A stretch of DNA of 40,638 nucleotides, from positions 1-40,638 of the forward strand of contig CAVRPV010000008.1 of the NCBI GenBank assembly GCA_963723235.1, in the 5' to 3' direction. A model generated the notes under the pieces. It was not told the origin of the DNA, made no database searches, and saw only the letters and a program-made list of their open reading frames with translations. This document shows, piece after piece, positions 28,130 to 37,420 of this stretch (the stretch's first letter is position 1; every line of letters begins with the position of its first letter). This DNA comes from CAIRTM01 sp963723235. GTDB taxonomy: Bacteria; Desulfobacterota; WTBG01; CAIYCZ01; CAIRTM01. The position numbers and the translations under genes are program-made.

Positions 28130-28340
28130 TGCGCTTCCTCTCCTCTATACCCGTTGTGTGCGGGCGGATGTGTCTGGAAAAAATAGCACTGATACACGCA
28201 CATAGGCAAGCGTTTTCGAAGCATACCGCACAATAGCCGCGCCGCAGGAGGAAATAGCTTGACAGGATTTTTCGCTGAGGTATTTTGAAAGCCTGCCGTG
28301 GTCAGAGAAACCGCAACACATTACTTTACTGCAGGATGAT

Positions 28341-29621
28341 ATGGACCCCTTACGCTATCATGAATTTCCGGTCCCCGGAAAAATTGAAATCATGCCCACC
28401 AAGGACTGCAAAACCCAGCAGGACCTGTCCATGGCCTATACCCCCGGCGTTGCCAAACCGTGCCTTGAAATAGCCAAAGACCCGAAGCTGGCCGGCAGGT
28501 ATACCAACCGCAGAAACCTGGTCGCCGTTATTACCAACGGCACGGCCGTGCTTGGCCTTGGCAATATCGGCCCTTTGGCCGGCAAACCGGTCATGGAAGG
28601 CAAGGCGGTTCTGTTCAAGCGCTTCGCCGATCTGGATGTCTTTGATATCGAGATCGACACGCAGGACCCGGAAAAGCTTATCGAAACCGTGGCGCTTCTG
28701 GAGCCGACCTTCGGCGGCATCAACCTTGAAGATATCAAGGCGCCGGAGTGCTTCGTTGTCGAGAGCAGGCTCAAGAGCATGCTGTCAATTCCCGTGTTTC
28801 ATGATGACCAGCACGGCACTGCCATCATTTCCGGGGCTGCGCTTCTCAATGCCGTCGAGATCAGCGGAAAAAAAATAGACGGACTGAAGGTGGTGGTCAA
28901 CGGAGCGGGGGCCGCAGGCCTGTCCTGCTCAGACTTCTACGTGCGCCTGGGCGTCAAGAAGGAAAATATCCTGCTGTGCGACTCGCAGGGCGTTATCTAC
29001 AAGGGCCGCGAAAAAGGCATGAATGCATACAAAGCGCCCTATGCCGTGGAAACCGTAAAGCGAACGCTTGCCGATGCCGTGCAGGGGGCCGACCTGTTCC
29101 TCGGACTGTCCGTGGGCGGCGCGCTCACGCCCGACATGCTGAAAACCATGAACAGCAACCCGATTGTGTTCGCCTGCGCGAATCCGGATCCTGAAATTCT
29201 CCCCAAAGACGCCCTTGCCGCCCGCTCCGATGTTATCATGGCCACGGGCCGCTCCGATTTTCCAAATCAGGTCAACAATGTTCTCGGCTTCCCCTTTATT
29301 TTCCGCGGGGCCCTTGACGTGGACGCAACCGACATCAATGAGGAAATGAAGCTCGCGGCCGCGCAGGCCCTTGCAGCCCTTGCCCGCAAAGAAGTTCCCC
29401 AAAGCGTATTACAGGTCTACGGGCTGCAAAATTTAAGCTTCGGCAGAGACTACCTGATACCCAAGCCCTTTGACAGCCGTGTGTTCTTTGATGTCTCGAT
29501 TGCGGTCGCCGAGGCTGCCGTTACGAGCGGTGTTGCGCAGGCCGCATACCCCGGCCGGGAGGCGTACCGCACAATCCTTGAGGAACGCTACGCGCGCACC
29601 ATCGCACGCTTTCATGAATAA
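28341..29621 (+). CDS. Malate dehydrogenase (decarboxylating), malic enzyme
   Basis: Malic enzyme that turns malate to pyruvate and CO2 with NAD(P)+. The 426-residue single-domain form lacks the phosphotransacetylase tail seen in MaeB of enterobacteria. Visible motifs: SMAYTPGVAKPCLEIA, then TNGTAVLGLGNIGPLAGKPV, VFHDDQHGTAIISGAALLNA and the dinucleotide-binding VVVNGAGAAGLSCSDFY. Later come NPDPEILP and ATGRSDFPNQVNNVLGFPFI. The length and the unbroken frame are normal. The start ATG at 28341 follows GCAGGATGAT. It stands alone, and terminator or promoter sites were not resolved. Coenzyme preference cannot be told by eye. Confidence 0.95.
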   Translation: MDPLRYHEFPVPGKIEIMPTKDCKTQQDLSMAYTPGVAKPCLEIAKDPKLAGRYTNRRNLVAVITNGTAVLGLGNIGPLAGKPVMEGKAVLFKRFADLDVFDIEIDTQDPEKLIETVALLEPTFGGINLEDIKAPECFVVESRLKSMLSIPVFHDDQHGTAIISGAALLNAVEISGKKIDGLKVVVNGAGAAGLSCSDFYVRLGVKKENILLCDSQGVIYKGREKGMNAYKAPYAVETVKRTLADAVQGADLFLGLSVGGALTPDMLKTMNSNPIVFACANPDPEILPKDALAARSDVIMATGRSDFPNQVNNVLGFPFIFRGALDVDATDINEEMKLAAAQALAALARKEVPQSVLQVYGLQNLSFGRDYLIPKPFDSRVFFDVSIAVAEAAVTSGVAQAAYPGREAYRTILEERYARTIARFHE

Positions 29622-29923
29622 GTAATTCAACGCATTCAACAGCGCCCACTCACCTGCGCATCTGTATCTTTTCCGTCATACCGGACCCCGATCCAACATC
29701 CAGTTATTCTTTTTCTGCTCCGAACCCCAAACTCCGAAATTGTGGGGGCATTAGCACATTTAAAAATACGTGTTACTATTAATATAGAGATTGCTGATGC
29801 CGTTAAAACCACAGGCACTTCAAAACGGCACGAGCGTGGCAACCGAATGGTTTTCACAACAAAAAGAATGAGAGCCACCCTTAAATCTCAGAGACATGTA
29901 CACTCAATGATAGGAGAAAAAGC
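29622..29923. other. Intergenic region, little seen
   Basis: No gene. Near 29675-29700 lies a degenerate relative of the CCGGACTCCGATCCGG-type repeat at 7312-7333. The AT-rich part at about 29750-29800 may hold the promoter of the next gene. The only firm signal is the ribosome site ATAGGAG at 29910-29916. Confidence 0.4.
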
Positions 29924-31270
29924 ATGAAAACATTAAAACACAATACAACCTTACTACGCATACTACCGCTGTTTATGGGCTTGTTGCTGAACATGGCGGC
30001 TTACAGTCCGGGATACTGCCTGGATCCTCCTGTAATAACGCCCCTGAATGAATTCTTTATTGAACACAACGGCGGAGACGTGCAGATAGCCCCTCCGGAC
30101 TGGAAGTTGATTGTTGACGGCCTGGTGGCGCAGCCTCTGGCGTTAACGATTGAAGAGGTCCGTGACTATCCCTCACAAACGCATATGGCAACCATCGAGT
30201 GCGGAGGGAATCCCTTTGCCTTCAAAGTAGCCGATCTTATCGGCAATGCCGTGTGGAAGGGTGTGCCTGTGCGCACAATCCTGGAACATGCGGGCCCGCT
30301 CGACAATGCTGTCAGCGTTGTTTTCACTGCCCTTGACGGCTATTCGAACCGTATCAGCCTTGATGATCTTTACGCGCGTGATGACATTATGCTTGCCTAT
30401 GGCATGAACGGGGAAACCCTTCCCCCTGAACAGGGATACCCCCTCAGATTAATTTTTCCCGGGGTAGCGGGATCCAATTGGGTGCAGTGGGTCACCCATG
30501 TTGAGGTAAGCTCAGAGCAGACGACCCGGAATTTTTGGCCCCTGCCACCTCACTGTCAGATATTTACGCCTACCAGCGAGCAAATCATTGATCTCGGCAC
30601 CCGGAGAATCTACGGGATGGCCCTGGCTGGAGACGTAGAGATCGTTGCCGTGGAGGTCAGCACTGATGGCGGTGCTTCCTGGCAAGCGGCTACAATTCTA
30701 ACCGAGTACGTGCCGCACACATGGAGACACTGGGAATTTAACTGGATCCCGCCTGCCCCGGGAAAGTATAAGATTTCCGCAAGGGCAATCGACAGTACCG
30801 GCGCCGTGCAGGAAGAACCCGGTATCTATGGATGGAAGATGTTATCCATAGAGGTCACGGCAGAAGGCCCTGACGCGTGCGTGTATGGTGAGCCCTGTGC
30901 AGAGGGGAAATACTGCGATGAGTCCGCTGACCAATGTGTTGAATGCCTGAACGACGATCACTGCGGAGATTTGTATACCTGCGAGGATAGCGTCTGTGTT
31001 CCGACATGCACGCTGACCATCAACCAGACAAAGATACGTTCCGAAAGGCTCTTCAAGCCCAGGAAGGTTACACTGAAGATCACAGGCGGCGAAAGCTTTG
31101 ATCCCTACGGCATACTTGATCTGGGTCCGCTTGAAGTGTTGAAGACAAAAGTCAAAACCAAAAAAGATGTCCTGGAAATACGGGCGCTAGCACCTGCCGG
31201 GCTTGAACCCCAGATCATTCCGATCAGCGTTGGTGACTGCTCCGGCGAAGTTGAGATCGTGCAACAATAG
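29924..31270 (+). CDS. Exported sulfite-oxidase-like molybdoprotein with Cys-rich tail
   Basis: A 448-residue exported protein. A Sec-type signal covers about residues 1-32 (LLRILPLFMGLLLNMAAYSP). The sulfite oxidase Moco domain follows: MATIECGGNPF with the Cys that would bind Mo, then AYGMNGETLPPEQGYPLRLI and PGVAGSNWVQWVTHVEVS. The Mo-co dimerisation domain runs from about 225 to 310 (VEVSTDGGASWQAATI, then HWEFNWIPPAPGKYKISARA). Next come about 55 residues with ten or more Cys (CVYGEPCAEGKYCDESADQC and so on), then a beta-rich tail of 85 residues. No twin-arginine motif is visible, which is unusual for a Moco enzyme. ATG 29924 has TAGGAG upstream. Its substrate could be sulfite, but this is not certain. 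Confidence 0.88.
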   Translation: MKTLKHNTTLLRILPLFMGLLLNMAAYSPGYCLDPPVITPLNEFFIEHNGGDVQIAPPDWKLIVDGLVAQPLALTIEEVRDYPSQTHMATIECGGNPFAFKVADLIGNAVWKGVPVRTILEHAGPLDNAVSVVFTALDGYSNRISLDDLYARDDIMLAYGMNGETLPPEQGYPLRLIFPGVAGSNWVQWVTHVEVSSEQTTRNFWPLPPHCQIFTPTSEQIIDLGTRRIYGMALAGDVEIVAVEVSTDGGASWQAATILTEYVPHTWRHWEFNWIPPAPGKYKISARAIDSTGAVQEEPGIYGWKMLSIEVTAEGPDACVYGEPCAEGKYCDESADQCVECLNDDHCGDLYTCEDSVCVPTCTLTINQTKIRSERLFKPRKVTLKITGGESFDPYGILDLGPLEVLKTKVKTKKDVLEIRALAPAGLEPQIIPISVGDCSGEVEIVQQ

Positions 31271-31295
31271 GCACACCATAGAACACGCACACCAC

Positions 31296-31331
31296 AGGCA
31301 GGGCTTCCATAAGGGACTCTGCCTTTTTTTT
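31296..31331 (+). terminator. Terminator after sulfite-oxidase-like gene
   Basis: Stem AGGCAG / CTGCCT with partial inner pairing, followed by eight T. It lies 26 bases after the stop codon. Confidence 0.8.
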
Positions 31332-31911
31332 ATGTATAAAACCTGTCTTCCAGCTCCGCACCACCGTGGATATATCCTTCACATTTAATTTGACACGCCA
31401 AACTATTTTAAATAGGTTTATAAAAATTGTTCTTTTTTTATATCTATATAATCCAAACAAATAATGAGCAATTTCAAAAAGCATGTTCATTGCGTCAATC
31501 CCAAGGGGCTTGTCTCGACGAACCAAAAAGCGCAGCGGTCAAGCCTGCAAGGCTTAACTCAAAGCCGCCCAGCAGCCTGGACTGCGGCTGCCCTCGCGAA
31601 GCATTCGATCGCGAAGGCGGCAAAAATCCTTCCCGCCTGGGCGGGGCTCAGACAGGTGGGCGCCTTCTCCCGCGCTCAAAAACTTCGCTCGGCTGGGCTG
31701 CAATAAGTTTTAGAACCCACACAATTTGTGATATATTCCATACATAAAAAGTTTGCTGATTTGACGAACTGGATATGTAAAGGTGCCAGACTGACACACT
31801 AAAGGCGCAACAAGAGCCAACAGGGAAATGGCCCCTGTCGATTGCCGAATGATGCATATTGAATACGAGCCCCTGCACAGGGGCCATGCATTTCAATTTC
31901 CGGAGATACTC
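31332..31911. repeat. Gene-free stretch with an R3 relative and ackA leader
   Basis: No gene is convincing. From about 31540 to 31715 the sequence is a diverged forward relative of repeat R3 (CCGCCCAGCAGCC, GGTGGGCGCC, ending GTTTTAGAACCC). From 31780 to 31827 lies a 48-base segment that recurs at 33776-33823. Downstream, a strong inverted repeat with CCCCTG and CAGGGG parts (31821-31886) lies in the ackA leader. Confidence 0.5.
31780..31827 (+). repeat. Leader repeat, copy A
   Basis: 48 bases with 38 identities to 33776-33823, including the identical block AAGGCGCAACAAGA. It lies 84 bases before the ackA-pduL start codon. The hairpin that forms perfectly in copy B is mostly lost here. Confidence 0.65.
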
Positions 31912-33742
31912 ATGAACGTACTGGTGATGAACTGCGGCAGTTCCTCGCTCAAATATCAGGTTATCGACCTGGAAACGGAGCAGACCCTGATTGCAGGCAC
32001 TATTTCCCGCATAGGCATAAACGGCACCGAGCATACCCGTGAATCAGCCGGAACAAAGCATACGGCCCCGGTGCAGACCGCCGACCATGTTGCGGGCGTT
32101 GCCCTCGCGCTGAAAACGATCGCGGAGGATTCCAGGGGTTCTGTCAAGACAACTGACCTTGCGGCTGTGGCGCACCGCGTCGTTCACGGCGGGGAGAAAT
32201 ACCTCGGGCCGACCATTATCGACGATGAGGTAAAAAATGAGATCAGGCGGCTGATCCCCCTCATGCCGCTGCATCATCCGGCCATACTCGCGGGGATCGA
32301 GGCCTGCCAGAAGGCGCTGCCCGGCATCCCCCATGTTGCGGTCTTCGACACATCCTTTCACGGCACCATCCCTCGAGAGGCCGCCGCGTACGGTCTTCCC
32401 TACGAGCTGTATCAAAAAGGCATCCGCAAGTTCGGCTTCCACGGCAACTCGCATGAATACGTTGCCGGAAAGGCCGCCGAGTTCCTGGAGACGCCGCTGC
32501 ACAGGCTCAACATCATCACCTGCCATCTCGGCAACGGCTGCAGCGCCTGCGCCATCGAGCGCGGCCGCTCCATCGACACCAGCATGGGTTTCGGCCCGAT
32601 GCCGGGGCTCATCATGGGCACACGTGTAGGCGACCTCGATCCCGGCATCATCGGCTACCTTGTCAACAATGAAGGCTACACGCTTGAGCAGGTCGACGAT
32701 CTGCTCAACAGAAAAAGCGGGCTTCTGGGGCTCTCCGGCATCAGCCCCGACATGCGCGAGGTTCTCGCCGCGGCCGAGGCGGGCGACCCCCGTGCGGTCA
32801 TGGCAGTCAAAATCTTCTGCTACCGCGTGAAGTTCTATATCGGCGCGTATGCAGCGGCCATGGGCGGACTCGATGCCATCGTGTTCACCGGCGGGATCGG
32901 GCAGAACAGCCGCGGCATCCGGGCGCGCTCCGTGCAGGGGCTGGACCGGCTCGGAATCTCCGTCGATCCGCTAAAAAACGAGCGCTGCGCCCTTGATGCC
33001 GCCATGCCGGTCGTTCGACATCAGCGCAACGCACTCGCGCGTTTCCATACTCGCGGTCGCAACGAACGAGGAGCTCATGATCGCGCGCCAGTGCGCACGG
33101 GCCATCGACTATTGCAAGGCCGTGCACCGCACAATCATGGACACCGACCGCAGGCCCATCCGCGTGTCAACATCGGCCCACCATGTGCACCTGTGCCAGG
33201 CCGACGTGGATGCGCTCTTCGGCAAGGGACATCAACTCACCGAGAAATCGCGGCTCTTCATCGACAGCGAATTCGCCTGCGCGGAGACGGTGAATCTTAT
33301 CGGCAGGCGCGGCAGGGTTGACACGGTGAGGATTCTTGGCCCCGTGCGCTCAAAGACGCAGGTTGAGATCTCGCGCACCGAGGAATTCAAGCTGGGCATA
33401 GACGCGCCCATCCGCAATTCCGGCGACCTCGAGGGCAGCCCCGGAGTCATGATCGAAGGCCCCGCGGGCACGGTTGAGCTCCCCGAAGGAGTGATCTGCT
33501 CCATGCGGCACATCCACATGGCCCCTGCCGACGCCGCTGAGTTCGGCGTGAAGGACGGCGACATCGTGATGGTGAAAATGGAAAGCGAGCGCGAGCTTAT
33601 ATTCGGGAATGTGATGGTGCGGGTAAGGCCGGACTACAAGCTCGAGATGCACATCGATACCGACGAGGCCAACGCCGCCGAACTCACCCCGCTTTCGCAG
33701 GGATATTTGGTGCGGATCGAGTCGCGCCATGCGGCAGGGTGA
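31912..33742 (+). CDS. Fused acetate kinase and PduL phosphotransacylase (one frame break)
   Basis: One reading unit of about 610 residues that joins two enzymes of acetate formation. Residues 1-400 are acetate kinase: MNVLVMNCGSSSLKYQ, HRVVHGGEKY, CHLGNGCSACAIERGRSIDT, GTRVGDLDPG and FTGGIGQNS. Residues about 405-610 are PduL, the acyl-CoA:phosphate acyltransferase: VSTSAHHVHL (metal His pair), TQVEISRTEEFKLG, NSGDLEGSPGV, CSMRHIHMAPADAAEFGV and LEMHIDTDEANAAELT. No stop separates the parts. The kinase end ATNEELMIARQ runs through CARAIDYCKAVHRTIMDTD into PduL. A slip near 33005-33012 inside the kinase part splits the frame. Together it would make acetate and ATP from acetyl-CoA, or the reverse. 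ATG 31912 follows CCGGAGATACTC. Confidence 0.88.
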
Positions 33743-33775
33743 GCTATGAGTAGGGGCTGTTCCCGATTATAATTT

Positions 33776-33823
33776 AAGGTGCTAAACCGGCACCTTTAAG
33801 GCGCAACAAGAACAAACAGGAAA
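33776..33823 (+). repeat. Leader repeat, copy B
   Basis: Second copy of the 48-base segment at 31780-31827. A perfect 7-bp stem, AAGGTGC / GCACCTT, with a 7-base loop opens it. It ends 28 bases before the FMN reductase start codon. Confidence 0.65.
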
Positions 33824-33851
33824 GCGTCAGGAATCAATTGCAGGATACCCT

Positions 33852-34529
33852 ATGAACATTGTAGCGATTGTGGCGAGTCCGAACGGCATGAATGGCTATA
33901 CCGGCATGCTTGTCAAGCCCATGATCGAAGCAGCGCAGGGCACTAAGGCCGAAATACAAATTCTATCATTTGACACGCTCACAGTTAATTGCTGCCGGGC
34001 GTGTACGAAGATATGCCATACGACCGGTACATGCTTCCAAAACGATGATGATTTCAACATGATTCTTGCTGCCATGCTGAGCGCGGACGGGATCATCTTT
34101 GCGACCCCGAATTACTGCTTCAACGTAAGCGCCCAGATGAAAGCATTGCTCGACCGCTGTAATTTTCCCCTGCACTGCGGCAGTTTTCAGGGTAAATACT
34201 GTGCCACGGTGATTACCTCGGGCGGTTCCGACAACGATGTCGTGGAGAAGTACTTCTACAGCATACTGACGCAGTTCGGCTTCCGGATAGCCGGGAGTGT
34301 AAACGCCGTGCAGTTTGCGCTCCAGGACCCCGACACGCTCGCGGAGCTCGAGAAAGAAGCCGCAGCCCTTGGTCTGCGCCTGGTCCATGCCATAGAGAAG
34401 CAGGAGGTGTATCCCGAGCAGGAGGAGGAGCGCGAAAGGGGATTTCACGTCATGGAATTCCTGGTTGAAACAATGAAAAAAGACTGGCCGCTGGCCTATG
34501 AGTACCGGCAGAAGAACCAGGCTCTTTAG
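33852..34529 (+). CDS. NADPH-dependent FMN reductase / iron-sulfur flavoprotein-like
   Basis: A 225-residue flavodoxin-fold protein of the FMN reductase group. The FMN phosphate loop is the N-terminal IVAIVASPNGMNGYTG. A compact Cys cluster follows, NCCRACTKICHTTGTC, as in iron-sulfur flavoproteins of anaerobes, where such cysteines bind a 4Fe-4S cluster. The FMN-contact stretch is FATPNYCFNVSAQMKALLDR, then TSGGSDNDVVEKYF. The C-terminal 50 residues are helical and charged. The start ATG at 33852 has no strong Shine-Dalgarno, as the repeat leader precedes it. Its neighbour is the acetate-forming fusion. The partner and the substrate are unknown. Confidence 0.85.
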   Translation: MNIVAIVASPNGMNGYTGMLVKPMIEAAQGTKAEIQILSFDTLTVNCCRACTKICHTTGTCFQNDDDFNMILAAMLSADGIIFATPNYCFNVSAQMKALLDRCNFPLHCGSFQGKYCATVITSGGSDNDVVEKYFYSILTQFGFRIAGSVNAVQFALQDPDTLAELEKEAAALGLRLVHAIEKQEVYPEQEEERERGFHVMEFLVETMKKDWPLAYEYRQKNQAL

Positions 34530-34645
34530 GAAAAGGCGCGTGAGCTTCAGCAGTCCGGTTGGGCAAAGCATGCCCTGAGCGAAGTCGAAGGCTGACAGCC
34601 TTTTTGATTAAAATCATAATTAAGTCCGGTGCACAGGAGAATACC

Positions 34646-35288
34646 ATGGTCAAAGACGGAATCAACTGGGACCAGCTCTATCAGGACAAGTTTACACCCT
34701 GGGATGTTAAAAAGCCCGACAGCCATCTGGCGCAGATCGTGAAAAATCTTCCGATCAAGCCATGCCAGGCGCTTGAACTTGGCTGCGGCACCGGAACAAA
34801 TGCCATCTGGCTCGCGCGCCAGGGCTTTACAGTAACAGCCATGGACTTGTCGGAAACCGCCCTGGAGCAGGCCAGAAAAAAAGAAGGGGCTGATGCGTGC
34901 ACGTTCGTGCTGGCCGACTTCTTCGATGGTCCCCTGCCCGGTACGGATTTCGGTTTTGTGTTTGACCTTGGCTGTTTGCACGGATTTTCAAATGCGGATC
35001 ACCGGGACATGCTGGCCAAAAGGATTGCGCAATGCCTGACACGATGGCGGCTACTGGCTCAATATCAGCAGCAGCCTTGACGGACAGGCCATCTGCCCTT
35101 CCCGGCTGTCTGCCCGTGAGATCACCGCAGCAGTTGAACCCTATTTTGAAATACAATCCCTGACCGCCACGGTGCTTGACAATTTGAGCGCTGAAGACAA
35201 GGAGGAAATGGGCCTGGCCCCGGACCTGCCGGCACCCTGCGCGTTCTGCACTCTTCTGCGCAAGCGCGGTCCGGAGGAGGAGTATTAG
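34646..35288 (+). CDS. SAM-dependent methyltransferase (one frame break)
   Basis: Class I methyltransferase. The SAM-binding motif I is ALELGCGTGTNAIWLARQGF near residue 43. It is followed by VTAMDLSETALEQARKK (acidic residue for the ribose) and FVFDLGCLHGF. The start MVKDGINWDQLYQDKFTPWD resembles the TPMT/TehB-like group. One break near 35040 (GCCTGACACGATGGCGG) separates the last third. The other frame continues GGYWLNISSSLDGQ, then EITAAVEPYFEIQSL and ends RKRGPEEEY. The restored length is about 214 residues. ATG 34646 follows CACAGGAGAATACC. The substrate is not known. Confidence 0.85.
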
Positions 35289-35388
35289 CAGGGTATGGGC
35301 GAAACTGGCAATACAAGCCGTATCATTATGATACCGCAGAAAAAACTTTTCAGTGTGTAAGAAAAGAGACAGCTCAGTGTATGGACGG

Positions 35389-36477
35389 ATGCGAACCCAC
35401 GAACTGCCGATGAAGCCCCCTGATGCTCATATGCCGATGATTGACGCATTCAGGCTGGTCGCGTCGCAACTGATCATGCTGAGCCATCTGGTGACGTACG
35501 GACCGCTGCCGCTTGCGGCCCGGGAAATCCTGCCGGGAACTATCGACTGGATCTACGGCTATGCCCGGATTGCAGTGCAGGTCTTCCTGGTCATCAGCGG
35601 ATTTCTTGCAGCCCGCAGCCTGTCGGCCGACGGCGCGGCAGAATCGCCCCTGCGGCTGATCGGGCGGCGCTATTTGCGGCTTGTCATCCCGTATGCCGCC
35701 GCCATTGTTCTGGCAATCATCAGCGCGGCAACGGCCCGCTGCTGGATGACTGATGCGTCAATTCCGGCGCGCCCTGAATTTCTGCAGGTGCTTGCCAACC
35801 TTGCATTGCTGCAGGACCTGTGCGGCTTTGAGGCGCTCTTGCCCGGTATCTGGTACATTGCGATTGATTTTCAACTGTACGCACTCATGGCACTGCTGTG
35901 CTGCGGTCGAGCCAGGCCTGCTGCCCTGGTGCTTCTGCCGGGCCTGTGGATCGCTTCGCTGTTCTGGTTCAACCGCGATCCGGGCTGGGACACGTGCGCG
36001 CTTTATTTTTTCGGTTCTTACGGGCTTGGCGCAGCCGCATGGTGGGCATCGCAGCGCAGGCATGCTCCGGCCTGGATGTGCGCAGCGGCCGTGATCGTTC
36101 TGTGTGCGCTCATGGTTGATTACCGCCTGCGCATAGCGGTCGCGCTGGCTGTGGCCCTGGTGCTGGGACTCAGCTGCCGAGGCGGATTAATTGATCGTTG
36201 CCTGAGTGTTCTGCCCCTGGGGTTTCTCGGCAAAATATCATACGCTGTTTTCCTTGTGCACTTTCCCGTGTGCCTGCTCGTCAATGCCCTTTTTGTGCGC
36301 CTGGGGTGGGTGAATCCGGCGGGCGCTGTCTGGGGTTTAGCTGCGGCCTGGGCGCTCAGCATGGCGCTTGCAGCCTGGTTCTATCGCATGATAGAAGCTC
36401 CGTCGGGCACATGGCGGATTTCACGGCTGCCGGAATGCTTCAGAAGAGAAATCAGAGGGACGCCCTTAAATAAGTAG
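35389..36477 (+). CDS. Membrane acyltransferase, acyltransferase-3 family
   Basis: A polytopic membrane protein of about 362 residues that would O-acylate glycans or lipids at the membrane. The family start is PMIDAFRLVASQLIMLSHLV, with Arg and His in the first helix. It continues as YARIAVQVFLVISGFLAARS (typical second helix) and RRYLRLVIPYAAAIVLA. The late helix GKISYAVFLVHFPVCLLVNA carries the second conserved His region. The 35389 ATG has GGACGG just upstream. GTG 35353 and ATG 35410 are alternatives. It is a second member of the family in this window, and the proteins at 9355 and here are not close copies. The acceptor is unknown. Confidence 0.82.
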   Translation: MRTHELPMKPPDAHMPMIDAFRLVASQLIMLSHLVTYGPLPLAAREILPGTIDWIYGYARIAVQVFLVISGFLAARSLSADGAAESPLRLIGRRYLRLVIPYAAAIVLAIISAATARCWMTDASIPARPEFLQVLANLALLQDLCGFEALLPGIWYIAIDFQLYALMALLCCGRARPAALVLLPGLWIASLFWFNRDPGWDTCALYFFGSYGLGAAAWWASQRRHAPAWMCAAAVIVLCALMVDYRLRIAVALAVALVLGLSCRGGLIDRCLSVLPLGFLGKISYAVFLVHFPVCLLVNALFVRLGWVNPAGAVWGLAAAWALSMALAAWFYRMIEAPSGTWRISRLPECFRREIRGTPLNK

Positions 36478-36715
36478 TTACCTGCAGTACAAACGAGATG
36501 TGTACCCTGCAAACCGCGAACCGGCATGACAATTCAGGAACCTTGCTGATTGAAGTGAATTGCGGGATGTGCCTGCTGCTTAAAAAGTGTATGTACGCAC
36601 AGTGGGCTGGCCCCTGATAAACACGAAGTTGGCATTTCATGACTGCTATGCTAAATTCCTGTTGCTTTTCTTACATAGCACCAGCACGTGCAGTTAAACC
36701 GCCAAAGGAGTTGCC

Positions 36716-37363
36716 ATGGATATTCTGGATGTCATCAAACAGCGCAGAAGCATACGTGCATTTGACCGGCGCATGCCGCCGCGCGAGCTGATAGCCGAAT
36801 GCCTTGAGGCTGCGACCTGGGCCCCCAGCGCCACCAATCAGCAGCCCTGGGAGTTCATCGTGCTCACGGGCTCTGCTCTTGAGGCGGTCAATGCCATTAC
36901 CGAGGAAAAATTTTTTGAGCGCCTGCAGACAGCCGACGCCTTCGGCAACCCTCCCGAGCCGCTGAAGTCGCGCCAGCAGGAGGTTCTTGACGCCATGATC
37001 GCCGCGGCCGAAAAGGCGGGCGATGATCCCAATGAAATATTCGAGAAAAGCCTGCGCTTTTGCGACGCGCCCGTTGCGGTCTACTTTGTTTCCTATACAG
37101 GCGCAGACAACCAGTACGCGCTGAGCACGGCTGCGGCCCTTGAAAACTTTCTGCTTGCAGCCCATGCCCGGGGCCTTGGCGCCTGCTGGCTGACGGTAAC
37201 GGTCATCTGCGCCGAAGATATAAAAAAACACCTTGGTATTGCCGATGATCGTGAGCTGTTGGGCGGCGTGGCGCTCGGCTATCCCGCTGCAGGGGCGGCA
37301 ATCAACACATTCCCCCGGTTGCGGGCTGGCGTTGACGAGGTGACGCGCTGGCTCGGTTTTTGA
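36716..37363 (+). CDS. Nitroreductase family flavoprotein
   Basis: A 215-residue FMN-dependent NAD(P)H oxidoreductase of the nitroreductase family, usually a cytoplasmic dimer. Hallmarks are the N-terminal DVIKQRRSIRAF (FMN phosphate contacts), ATWAPSATNQQPWEFIVLTG and the middle ALSTAAALENFLLAAHARGL. These are followed by GACWLTVTVICAEDIKKHLG and GGVALGYPAAGAA. The length is normal and the frame clean. A good ribosome site, AAAGGAG, precedes ATG 36716. It lies alone between two membrane protein genes, so the context does not show the substrate. Confidence 0.93.
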   Translation: MDILDVIKQRRSIRAFDRRMPPRELIAECLEAATWAPSATNQQPWEFIVLTGSALEAVNAITEEKFFERLQTADAFGNPPEPLKSRQQEVLDAMIAAAEKAGDDPNEIFEKSLRFCDAPVAVYFVSYTGADNQYALSTAAALENFLLAAHARGLGACWLTVTVICAEDIKKHLGIADDRELLGGVALGYPAAGAAINTFPRLRAGVDEVTRWLGF

Positions 37364-37420
37364 ACGAATGTACACGCAGGCAGAATTTTCAACAAAGAAC
37401 CAGAGAGGTTTTCAGTTTAC

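Noticed and set aside
33776..33823. Leader repeat as a known riboswitch
   Set aside because: It fits no riboswitch consensus I know, and the hairpin pairing is not kept in the other copy.
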